64,000 nucleotides of DNA, taken from contig NZ_CP046228.1 in NCBI RefSeq assembly GCF_012562965.1, forward strand, positions 434,938-498,937. The letters are read 5' to 3'. The position numbers and the translations under genes are program-made. The notes beneath the pieces were generated by a model. The model ran no database searches. It saw nothing but the letters and a program-made list of their open reading frames with translations, and was not told the DNA's origin. This document shows, one piece after another, positions 56,680-64,000 of this stretch (position 1 is its first letter; the number at the start of each line of letters is the position of its first letter). This DNA comes from Enterobacteriaceae endosymbiont of Plateumaris rustica (lineage in GTDB: Bacteria > Pseudomonadota > Gammaproteobacteria > Enterobacterales > Enterobacteriaceae).

Positions 56680-57645
56680 TTAAAAATTTTTTCTTAAATA
56701 ATTTTGAGCATCTAAAGCAGCCATACAACCAGTAGCAGCTGATGTAATTGCTTGTCTATATACATTATCCATTACATCACCAGCAGCAAAAACTCCTGAA
56801 ATACTAGTTTGTGTAAAATTAAAATTATTTTTCGGTATACTATTAGTAATAATATATCCATATTTATCTAATTTTAATTCATTTTGAAATAAAACAGTAT
56901 TTGGTACAGTTCCTATAGAAATAAATATACCATATAAATTTATTATTTTATTTTTTTTTATATTTTTTAAAGAAAAAATTTTTATTCCAGTTACTCCAAC
57001 TTTATTACCTAATATTTTTTTTACTATATAAGGATAATGTAATATAATATTATTATTTTTAACTTTTTCTAATAATTTATCGATTAATATTTTTTCAGCA
57101 CTAAAATAAGATTTTCTATGGATTAAATGAACTTCTGATGCTATGTTAGATAAATAAAGAGCTTCTTCTACAGCAGTATTACCACCACCTATTACTGCAA
57201 TTTTTTTATTGTGATAAAAAGATCCATCACAAATAGCACAAGAAGAAACTCCTTTTCCTATAAATTTTTTTTCTGAATTTAATCCTAAAAATTTAGGAAT
57301 AGCTCCTGTAGCAATAATTAAACTATCACATGTATAATTAAATAAATTTCCTGTTAAATAAAAAGGTTGTTGTTTTAAATCTACTCTTATTATATAATCA
57401 TTTATTATATTTGTATTAAAATATAATGCATGATTACATAAATTACTCATTAATTTATTTCCAGATATACTAGGAAAATTTCCAGGCCAATTTTCTATAT
57501 TTGTAGTTTTAATTAATTGACCACCTATATCTATTCCTGTTATTAAAATTGGATCAAGATTTGCTCTTGCAGAATATATAGCTGCAGTATAACCTGCAGG
57601 TCCTGATCCTAAAATTAAAAGTTTTGTATGTTGTATATTATTCAT
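56680..57645 (-). CDS. trxB: Thioredoxin reductase
   Basis: TrxB reduces thioredoxin with NADPH through FAD. The FAD motif GSGPAGYTAAIYSARAN is at the N-terminus, the redox disulfide is CAIC near residue 137, and the NADPH motif is VIGGGNTAVEEALYLS. The C-terminal GVFAAGDVMDNVYRQAITSA completes the FAD site. ATG at 57645 gives 321 residues, as in E. coli; the GTG two codons earlier is less likely. Class Ia ribonucleotide reductase, a main client, is broken in this genome, so remaining roles would be protein and peroxide reduction. Confidence 0.97.
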   Translation of the reverse strand: MNNIQHTKLLILGSGPAGYTAAIYSARANLDPILITGIDIGGQLIKTTNIENWPGNFPSISGNKLMSNLCNHALYFNTNIINDYIIRVDLKQQPFYLTGNLFNYTCDSLIIATGAIPKFLGLNSEKKFIGKGVSSCAICDGSFYHNKKIAVIGGGNTAVEEALYLSNIASEVHLIHRKSYFSAEKILIDKLLEKVKNNNIILHYPYIVKKILGNKVGVTGIKIFSLKNIKKNKIINLYGIFISIGTVPNTVLFQNELKLDKYGYIITNSIPKNNFNFTQTSISGVFAAGDVMDNVYRQAITSAATGCMAALDAQNYLRKNF

Positions 57646-57785
57646 AAACACTTCTATATTTTTTATATAAATTTTATTTATTCATTATTAATTAAATATA
57701 TTAATTATATAATTTTTATTATAATATATAAATATATAATTTATAATAAAACATAAAAATAAAAATCTTTAAGGGATTAAAATAT

Positions 57786-59072
57786 ATGTTAGATCCTAAT
57801 TTATTTCGTTGTAATATAGACTATGTATCTCAAATGCTTAAAAAAAGAAATTTTATATTAGATAATAATTTGATAAGTAAATTAGAAAAACAAAGAAAAA
57901 ATTTACAAATAAAAATAGAAAAATTACAAGTAGAAAAAAAAAATCAATCTAAACATCTAATAAAAAAAAATTCAGGGGATTTTGACCATATTAAAAATCA
58001 AATAAATAAAATTAATAATGAATTATTTTTATTAAAAAAAAAATTAATAAATATAAAAAAAAATATAAAAAATATTTATGATAAAATTCCAAATATTCCA
58101 TTAGATGATGTTCCTTATGGAAAAAATAGTAAAGATAATAAAGAAATAACAAGATGGGGTAAAATTTTATTTTATGATTTTCCAGTAAAAGATCATATAG
58201 AATTAGGATCATTAAATAATGGAATAGATCTTGAAGCTGGAGTTATTTTAAGTGGATCAAAATTTGTTGTAATGAGAGGTTTAATAGCATACTTACATAG
58301 AATTTTAATTCAATTTATGTTAGATTTACATGTTTTTTATCATAATTATGAAGAAATTTATGTGCCTTACATAGTTAAAAATAAAATTTTATACGGCACT
58401 GGACAGTTACCTAAATTTAGTAATGATATTTTTCATATTGAATCAATTAATTATTTTGATAAAAATAAATATTCTTTAATTCCTACAGCAGAAGTACCAT
58501 TAACTAATATAGTTTACAATAAAATTATAGAAGAAAATAAATTACCTATAAAATTGGTAGCACATAGTCCATGTTTTCGATCTGAAGTAGGATCTTATGG
58601 AAAAGATAATAAAGGATTAATTCGTACACATCAATTTGATAAAGTAGAATTAGTACAATTAGTACGTCCTGAAAACTCAGTAAAAACATTAGAAATTATA
58701 ACTAAACATGCAGAAACAGTATTAAAACTTTTAAAGTTACCATATAGAAAAATGCTTTTATGTACAGGAGATATGAGTTTTTCTTCTGCTAAAACATATG
58801 ATCTTGAAGTATGGTTTCCATCAAAAGAAAAATATTATGAGATTTCTTCTTGTTCTAATATGTCTGATTTTCAATCACGACGAATAAAAGCAAGATACAA
58901 AAAGATAAATACAAATAAAAATATTTTTATTCATACATTAAATGGATCAGGACTAGCTGTTGGAAGAACTTTAGCTGCTATAATGGAAAATTATCAACTA
59001 AAAGATGGTAGTATTAAAATACCTAATATTTTAAAACCATATATGAAAAAATTTTCTTATAATGATAAATAA
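57786..59072 (+). CDS. serS: Seryl-tRNA synthetase
   Basis: SerRS charges tRNA-Ser. The N-terminal antiparallel coiled-coil arm (about residues 30-105, very lysine-rich here) grips the tRNA long variable arm. The class II core has LIPTAEVPLTN, FRSEVGSYGKDNKGLIRTHQF (motif 2) and GSGLAVGRTLAAIMENYQ (motif 3). Length is 428 residues against 430. A long A-rich stretch in the arm stays in frame. Confidence 0.98.
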   Translation: MLDPNLFRCNIDYVSQMLKKRNFILDNNLISKLEKQRKNLQIKIEKLQVEKKNQSKHLIKKNSGDFDHIKNQINKINNELFLLKKKLINIKKNIKNIYDKIPNIPLDDVPYGKNSKDNKEITRWGKILFYDFPVKDHIELGSLNNGIDLEAGVILSGSKFVVMRGLIAYLHRILIQFMLDLHVFYHNYEEIYVPYIVKNKILYGTGQLPKFSNDIFHIESINYFDKNKYSLIPTAEVPLTNIVYNKIIEENKLPIKLVAHSPCFRSEVGSYGKDNKGLIRTHQFDKVELVQLVRPENSVKTLEIITKHAETVLKLLKLPYRKMLLCTGDMSFSSAKTYDLEVWFPSKEKYYEISSCSNMSDFQSRRIKARYKKINTNKNIFIHTLNGSGLAVGRTLAAIMENYQLKDGSIKIPNILKPYMKKFSYNDK

Positions 59073-59090
59073 AAAAATTTATTTTTATGT

Positions 59091-59573
59091 TTATTTAAAA
59101 TTTTGTTCAAATAAAATTTTAATATTTTTATATAAATTAACAGTTTTATATAATCTTGTAGGAATAATAAAAATAGTATCATCTCCAGCAATAGTACCAA
59201 GAATTCCTTCTGATTTACCTAAAGAATCTAACAAACGAGCTATTAATTGAGCAGCTCCAGGACTAGTATGAATAATAATTAAAATATCGTTATAATCAAT
59301 ATCTAAGACTAAGTTTTTTAATGGACTAGTAGTGTTTGGTACTCCTAAATCTAAAGGAAAACAATAAACCATTTGCATTTTAGCATTTCTAGTTCTTATT
59401 GCACCAAATTTAGTTAACATTCTAGAAACTTTAGATTGATTAATATTATTAAAACCTTCTTCTTGTAAAGCACGTACAATTTCAATTTGTGTACTAAATT
59501 TTTCTTCTTTAATTAAATTCTTAAATATTTTTACTAAAATTCCTTCTTTTTTTCTTATTGAAGTAATATGCAT
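59091..59573 (-). CDS. argR: Arginine repressor ArgR
   Basis: ArgR is the hexameric arginine-responsive repressor of arg genes and also a recombination cofactor at cer sites. The winged-helix DNA-binding domain has [16 protein letters not shown], and the C-terminal arginine-binding domain has [19 protein letters not shown] and [11 protein letters not shown]. Length is 160 residues against 156. Dedicated regulators are usually lost in reduced symbionts, so this well-kept gene implies a real target, perhaps an arginine pathway or the ArcD-like transporter. It converges on serS with an 18-base gap. Confidence 0.96.
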   Translation of the reverse strand: MHITSIRKKEGILVKIFKNLIKEEKFSTQIEIVRALQEEGFNNINQSKVSRMLTKFGAIRTRNAKMQMVYCFPLDLGVPNTTSPLKNLVLDIDYNDILIIIHTSPGAAQLIARLLDSLGKSEGILGTIAGDDTIFIIPTRLYKTVNLYKNIKILFEQNFK

Positions 59574-59880
59574 AAAATCACCAACAAAATAAAAAACAAT
59601 ATTATTTTTATATATGACAAAATTATTAACAATATAGAAAATAAAATTTCTTATTTTATATAAGTATTTTATTCCATATTATAATTAATTATTTTATTCT
59701 AAATTTATTTAAATTGTCAATCATTATCTATTTTTTTATTTACATAAAATGAATAATTTTAATTGTAAAGATAAATTGATTTTATTAATTAACTATATTA
59801 TTATTTAAATATTTATAAAAATTTTTATTTTATAAAAATTAAATAAAATAAAAAAAATTGTATTTTAGGTAATTTTTAAT
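59574..59880. other. Divergent spacer between argR and rplM
   Basis: This 307-base interval must hold the promoters of argR and the rplM-rpsI operon. Only the argR promoter candidate is clear. I found no convincing ARG box; a TGAAT half site at 59749-59753 lacks a proper partner. No gene is visible. Confidence 0.6.
59691..59720 (-). promoter_or_regulatory. Possible argR promoter
   Basis: On the minus strand a perfect TTGACA (59720-59715) is followed after 18 bases by TAAAAT (59696-59691), pointing to argR, 118 bases from its start. The spacing is at the long end and the -10 is imperfect. Confidence 0.38.
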
Positions 59881-60306
59881 ATGTATTATTTTAAAAAAAA
59901 TATAACTAATCATCATAATTGGTATCTTATTGATGCTAAAAAAAAAATTTTAGGTAGATTAGCTACAATAATAGCTTATTATTTAATGGGAAAACATAAA
60001 GTAACCTATAGTCCTCATATAGATATAGGAGATTATATTACTGTAATTAATGCAGAAAAAATTAAAGTTACAGGAAATAAAAAAAAAGATAAAATGTATT
60101 ATAATCATAGTGGTTATTCTGGAGGAATAAAAAAAATATCATTAAATGAATTAATTATTAATTATCCTGATAGAGTAATAAAAAATGCAGTAAAGGGAAT
60201 GTTACCTAGAAATAAAATAGGTCATTTAATATTAAATAGATTAAATATTTATTCTGGAATAAAACATAAACATATAGCTCAAAAACATTATATTTTAAAT
60301 ATTTAA
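59881..60306 (+). CDS. rplM: 50S ribosomal protein L13
   Basis: L13 is an early 50S assembly protein. The 141 residues (142 in E. coli) include [32 protein letters not shown] and [13 protein letters not shown], all family hallmarks. It is followed after 13 bases by rpsI, the conserved rplM-rpsI operon. Confidence 0.98.
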   Translation: MYYFKKNITNHHNWYLIDAKKKILGRLATIIAYYLMGKHKVTYSPHIDIGDYITVINAEKIKVTGNKKKDKMYYNHSGYSGGIKKISLNELIINYPDRVIKNAVKGMLPRNKIGHLILNRLNIYSGIKHKHIAQKHYILNI

Positions 60307-60319
60307 TAGGATTATTATA

Positions 60320-60712
60320 ATGATTATATATAAAAATTATGCAACAGGAAGAAGAAAAAGTTCTTCTGCTAGAGTATTTCTTAAAGAAGGTAGTGGATTA
60401 ATTAATATAAATAAAAAATCTTTAGATAAATATTTTTCTAGAAAAACATCTAGAATGATAGTTTTACAACCTTTAGATTTATTAAAAATTAATAATAAAA
60501 TAGATTTATATATTACAGTTAAAGGAGGTGGTATTTCTGGACAAGCAGGAGCTATACGTCATGGAATTACTAGAGTTTTAATTAAATATAATAATAATTA
60601 TAAAGAAGAATTAAGAAAAGCTGGATTTATTACTCGTGATGATCGTAAAGTAGAACGAAAGAAAGTAGGTTTAAAAAAAGCTAGAAAAAGTCCTCAATTT
60701 TCTAAACGTTAA
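60320..60712 (+). CDS. rpsI: 30S ribosomal protein S9
   Basis: S9 places its C-terminal tail next to P-site tRNA. The 130-residue length equals that of E. coli; [20 protein letters not shown] at the start and [12 protein letters not shown] at the end are diagnostic, including the terminal Lys-Arg. A TAGGAT ribosome site precedes the ATG. Confidence 0.99.
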   Translation: MIIYKNYATGRRKSSSARVFLKEGSGLININKKSLDKYFSRKTSRMIVLQPLDLLKINNKIDLYITVKGGGISGQAGAIRHGITRVLIKYNNNYKEELRKAGFITRDDRKVERKKVGLKKARKSPQFSKR

Positions 60713-60876
60713 AATATAGATAATAAATTACTATTTATTATTAATATAAAAATATTTTTTATTTATAATAAATAAAAATTTAAATTTTGATTTTAAATTA
60801 TTAATTAATTATAAAAAATTCAATTATTTATAATTATTTTAAAATCTAAAAATTTTTATTGTAGAGAATAATTATA

Positions 60877-62133
60877 GTGGATAAATTTATTATTAAAGGA
60901 CCCGTAAAACTTAAAGGTAAAATAATTATTTCTGGTTCTAAAAATTCAGCATTACCAATATTATTTGCATCACTTTTAATTGAAGATTCAGTAGAAATAA
61001 AAAACATTCCTCAATTAAAAGATATTGATATAGTAATGAAAATTTTAATCAAATTAGGAGTAAAAATTAAAAAAAAAAAATCATTAATAATAGATGCTAG
61101 TAATATTTTACAATATAATATACCTTCTTATTTAATTAAATCAATTAGAGCATCAATTTGGATTTTAAGTCCATTATTAACAAGACTTGGAAAAGTTAAT
61201 ATAGCATTTCCAGGAGGATGTTCTATTGGTAATAGACCTATTGATTTACACATAAATAGTTTAAAATTATTAGGAGCTAAAATTAATATAAAAGAAAATT
61301 TTATTAAAGGATATATTAAAAAAAAATTTATAGGTAATATTATACGTATGAAAAGTATTAGTGTAGGAGCAACTATTACTATAATATTAGCAGCTACATT
61401 AGCATCTAATATTACAATTATAGAAAATTCAGCTAAAGAACCAGAAATAAAAGATTTAGCTAATTTTTTAAATACAATGGGAGCTAATATACAAGGTGCT
61501 GGTACAAATAAAATTGTAATTGAAGGAGTAAAAAAATTAAAAGGAGGTGTTTATAAAATTATACCTGATAGAATAGAAACTGGAACTTTTTTAGTAGCTG
61601 CAGCAATATGTAGAAGTAAAATATTATGTAAACATACTAATCCTAATAATTTAAATATAGTTTTAAATAAACTACAAAAAGCAGGTGCTGAAATAAAAAT
61701 TGGTAAAGATTGGTGTAGTATTAATATGCATAATCAAAGACCAAAATCAGTAAATATAATAACAGGTCCATATCCTAATTTTCCTACTGATATGCAATCA
61801 CAATTTGCATTATTAAATTTAGTTTCAAAAGGTACTAGTACAATTAAAGAAAATATTTTTAAAAATCGTTTTATGTATGTACCAGAATTAATACGTATGG
61901 GTGCAAATATAATTTTAAAAAAAAATATATTAAAATGTAAAGGAATTAAATTACTTTCTGGAGCTGAAGTTACGGCAACTGATTTAAGAGCTTCAGTAAG
62001 TTTAGTATTAGCTGGATGTATTGCTTCTGGAATTACTATTATTAATAATATTTCTTATATAGATAGAGGATATGAAAATATTGAAAATAAACTTTCTAGT
62101 TTAGGGGCAAATATTCAAAGAATAAAATATTAA
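60877..62133 (+). CDS. murA: UDP-N-acetylglucosamine 1-carboxyvinyltransferase
   Basis: MurA starts peptidoglycan precursor synthesis by moving enolpyruvate from PEP to UDP-GlcNAc. The catalytic cysteine is in PGGCSIGNRPIDLH near residue 115; SGSKNSALPILFASLL and GAEVTATDLRASVSLVLAG are conserved. Length is 418 residues against 419. The start is GTG, with GTAGAG upstream. Codons 65-68 are four AAA within a 12-base A run (61069-61080), the same length as the run that breaks recC, yet in frame here. It implies that some cell wall is made. Confidence 0.97.
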   Translation: MDKFIIKGPVKLKGKIIISGSKNSALPILFASLLIEDSVEIKNIPQLKDIDIVMKILIKLGVKIKKKKSLIIDASNILQYNIPSYLIKSIRASIWILSPLLTRLGKVNIAFPGGCSIGNRPIDLHINSLKLLGAKINIKENFIKGYIKKKFIGNIIRMKSISVGATITIILAATLASNITIIENSAKEPEIKDLANFLNTMGANIQGAGTNKIVIEGVKKLKGGVYKIIPDRIETGTFLVAAAICRSKILCKHTNPNNLNIVLNKLQKAGAEIKIGKDWCSINMHNQRPKSVNIITGPYPNFPTDMQSQFALLNLVSKGTSTIKENIFKNRFMYVPELIRMGANIILKKNILKCKGIKLLSGAEVTATDLRASVSLVLAGCIASGITIINNISYIDRGYENIENKLSSLGANIQRIKY

Positions 62134-62210
62134 AATATTTATAATTAATATAATTTAAAATAATTTAAAATAATTTTATGCAAAATTTTAATTAATAAGG
62201 AAATATAAAA

Positions 62211-62522
62211 ATGTATGCTATTTTTAATAATGGTGGAAAACAATATAAAGTTATAGAGGGACAAATTATAAAATTAGAAAAATTTAAAGGTAATGTGGGA
62301 GAAAAAATAAAATTTAATGATATATTATTAATAAATAATAAAAATAGTTTAAAAATAGGACAACCTTTAGTTAAAGGAGCATCAATCACAGCTAAATTAA
62401 TTTCTCATATAAGAGATAAAAAAATTAAAATAGTTAAATTTCATAGAAGAAAACATTTTCGTAAAATTCAAGGACATCGTCAATTTTTTACTAATATTAA
62501 AATAATTAAAATTAAAATTTAA
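62211..62522 (+). CDS. rplU: 50S ribosomal protein L21
   Basis: L21 binds 23S rRNA and L20. The 103 residues equal E. coli in length; MYAIFNNGGKQYKV at the start and FHRRKHFRKIQGHRQFFT near the end are the signature. An AAGGAA ribosome site precedes the ATG. It forms the rplU-rpmA pair. Confidence 0.98.
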   Translation: MYAIFNNGGKQYKVIEGQIIKLEKFKGNVGEKIKFNDILLINNKNSLKIGQPLVKGASITAKLISHIRDKKIKIVKFHRRKHFRKIQGHRQFFTNIKIIKIKI

Positions 62523-62544
62523 AAAGATATAGGAGATATTATTT

Positions 62545-62802
62545 ATGGCTCATAAAAAAGCTGGAGGATCCTCAAGAAATGGTAGAGATTCACATTCTAA
62601 ACGATTAGGTATAAAATGTTTTGGTGGAGAAAAAATACAAGCAGGATCTATTATTATACGTCAAAGAGGAACAAAATTTCATGCAGGAGAAAATGTAGGA
62701 TGTGGTAGAGATCATACTTTATTTGCTATAAAAGATGGAGTAGTAAAATTTATTACTAAAGGTATAAAAAATAGAAAATATATTCATATTATTACTATAT
62801 AA
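62545..62802 (+). CDS. rpmA: 50S ribosomal protein L27
   Basis: L27 reaches the peptidyl transferase centre with its N-terminus. The 85 residues begin [20 protein letters not shown] and contain [16 protein letters not shown], as in E. coli. The N-terminus has no cleavable leader of the kind found in Firmicutes. A TAGGAG-like site lies upstream. Confidence 0.99.
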   Translation: MAHKKAGGSSRNGRDSHSKRLGIKCFGGEKIQAGSIIIRQRGTKFHAGENVGCGRDHTLFAIKDGVVKFITKGIKNRKYIHIITI

Positions 62803-62924
62803 AAAAATTAATTTATTTTTATAATGTTAAAAATTATTTATATAATAAAATTTCCATAAAAATATCTATCAAATTTTGAATATATTAAATTTATAATCTT
62901 AAAGTTATTTTATTTGAGGTAATA

Positions 62925-63950
62925 GTGAAATTTTTTGATGAAGTAACAATATCTGTAACAGCAGGTAAAGGAGGAGATGGATGTATTAGTTTTCTTAGGG
63001 AAAAATATATATCTAAAGGAGGACCTAATGGTGGTAATGGTGGTAATGGTGGTAATATTTATTTATTAACAGATAATAATCTTAATACACTAAATAAATT
63101 TAATTTAAAAAAAAATTATCTAGCTGAAAATGGATTTGCTGGAAAAAAAAATCAATGTACAGGTAAAAAAGGTAAAGATTTAATTTTAACTATTCCAATA
63201 GGAACAAGAATTATTGATTTTAAAAAAAATATAATTTTAGCAGATTTAAATAAAAATAATCAAAAATTTTTAATTGTTAAAGGTGGTAAACATGGTTTAG
63301 GCAATATAAATTTTAAAAATTCTATTAATAGATCACCTTATCAAAATACAAAAGGTGAATTAGGTGAAACAAAAATATTAAAATTAGAATTAATTTTAAT
63401 AGCTGATATAGGAATGTTAGGTCTGCCTAATACAGGTAAATCAACATTTGTTAAAATAATATCTAAAGCAAAAACTAAAATTGGAAATTATCCATTTACT
63501 ACAATCAAACCAATATTAGGAGTAGTTAAAAATAATATTGGTAATTCTTTTTTAATAGCAGATATTCCTGGTATCATTAAAGATGCTACTTTAGGAAAAG
63601 GTTTAGGTTTAAATTTTCTTAAACATTTAGAAAGATGTAATTTATTATTACATTTAGTTGATATTTCTAATATAAATACAGAAATAATAAATATTATTAA
63701 TAATATTTATATTATAAATAGTGAATTAAAAAAATTTAATCAAAATCTTTTTTTAAAAGAACAATGGTTAATTTTTAATAAAATTGATTTATTAAAAAAT
63801 AGAAAAAAAATTAATATATATATAAAAAAAATATTAATAAAATTTAAATATATAAAAAAATATTATTTAATATCATCTAAGAATAAAATTGGAATAAAAG
63901 AATTATGTTATAATATTTTCAAATATATGAAAAAAAAATATAATAAATAA
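62925..63950 (+). CDS. obgE: Obg family GTPase (ObgE/CgtA)
   Basis: ObgE is a GTPase that acts in late 50S assembly. The glycine-rich Obg fold ([20 protein letters not shown]) precedes the G domain with [14 protein letters not shown] (G1), DIPGI (G3) and NKIDLL (G4). At 341 residues it lacks the acidic C-terminal tail of E. coli ObgE (390 residues). The start is GTG with GAGGT 5-9 bases upstream. It belongs to the rplU-rpmA-obgE order of E. coli, with yhbE lost. The remaining 50 bases of the window hold nothing recognisable. Confidence 0.96.
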   Translation: MKFFDEVTISVTAGKGGDGCISFLREKYISKGGPNGGNGGNGGNIYLLTDNNLNTLNKFNLKKNYLAENGFAGKKNQCTGKKGKDLILTIPIGTRIIDFKKNIILADLNKNNQKFLIVKGGKHGLGNINFKNSINRSPYQNTKGELGETKILKLELILIADIGMLGLPNTGKSTFVKIISKAKTKIGNYPFTTIKPILGVVKNNIGNSFLIADIPGIIKDATLGKGLGLNFLKHLERCNLLLHLVDISNINTEIINIINNIYIINSELKKFNQNLFLKEQWLIFNKIDLLKNRKKINIYIKKILIKFKYIKKYYLISSKNKIGIKELCYNIFKYMKKKYNK

Positions 63951-64000
63951 GTCTTATTAATATTTTATATATTAAATATAATTTATTTGGATTATAAAAA

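Noticed and set aside
59740..59775. ARG box upstream of argR
   Set aside because: Only one half site (TGAAT) is present; the second half does not match the palindromic consensus.

Overview
The window is a very AT-rich piece (GC by eye about one fifth) of a strongly reduced gammaproteobacterial genome. Almost every intact protein aligns over its full length with an Enterobacterales (E. coli-type) housekeeping protein, often in E. coli gene order. There are no mobile elements, phage genes, CRISPR arrays or paralogues. I recognise no tRNA, rRNA, tmRNA, 4.5S RNA or RNase P RNA. Several genes survive only as decaying pseudogenes. This is the pattern of an obligate, vertically inherited insect endosymbiont; the genus cannot be settled from the window.

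Layout. 1-3113: end of the F1-ATPase operon (atpA', atpG, atpD, atpC). 3.4-6.3 kb: ruins of nrdA and nrdB (class Ia ribonucleotide reductase). 6.4-8.6 kb: an ArcD-like arginine/ornithine antiporter and a Nif3 family protein. 8.7-12.1 kb: ffh and the rpsP-rimM-trmD-rplS operon. 12.2-20.8 kb: recC-recB-recD on the minus strand, with recC broken by one homopolymer frameshift. 20.9-23.9 kb: lgt, mutH, lysA. 24.7-27.4 kb: PTS genes ptsH-ptsI-crr. 27.8-34.6 kb: yebC, aspS, a MalY/PatB lyase, argS, mnmA. 35.5-38.3 kb: spermidine transporter genes potABC without potD. 38.3-46.6 kb: mutM, mnmE, yidC, rnpA, rpmH | dnaN, gyrB, with dnaA and recF missing from their usual places. 46.7-49.7 kb: rpoZ, gmk, pmbA, ppa. 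49.9-51.5 kb: a pyrG (CTP synthase) pseudogene, then eno. 52.8-59.6 kb: cydDC, infA, trxB, serS, argR. 59.9-63.95 kb: rplM-rpsI, murA, rplU-rpmA-obgE.

How the genes work together. Information processing (translation, tRNA modification, protein targeting, a sliding clamp and gyrase) is kept, as are respiration-linked ATP synthesis, a glucose-type PTS, enolase, and some envelope functions (MurA, Lgt, YidC). Recombination and repair genes are richer than in the smallest symbionts (recBCD, mutH, mutM). Nucleotide metabolism is collapsing: both ribonucleotide reductase subunits and CTP synthase are pseudogenes here, and thyA is not beside lgt. The cell may therefore depend on host nucleotides or on alternative enzymes outside the window.

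I found no convincing new multi-gene system. The strongest leads are the nrdAB and pyrG losses, the poly(A/T) frameshift in an otherwise well-kept recBCD locus, the orphan potABC, the missing dnaA, and a gene-free block at 34.6-35.5 kb with nested inverted repeats.
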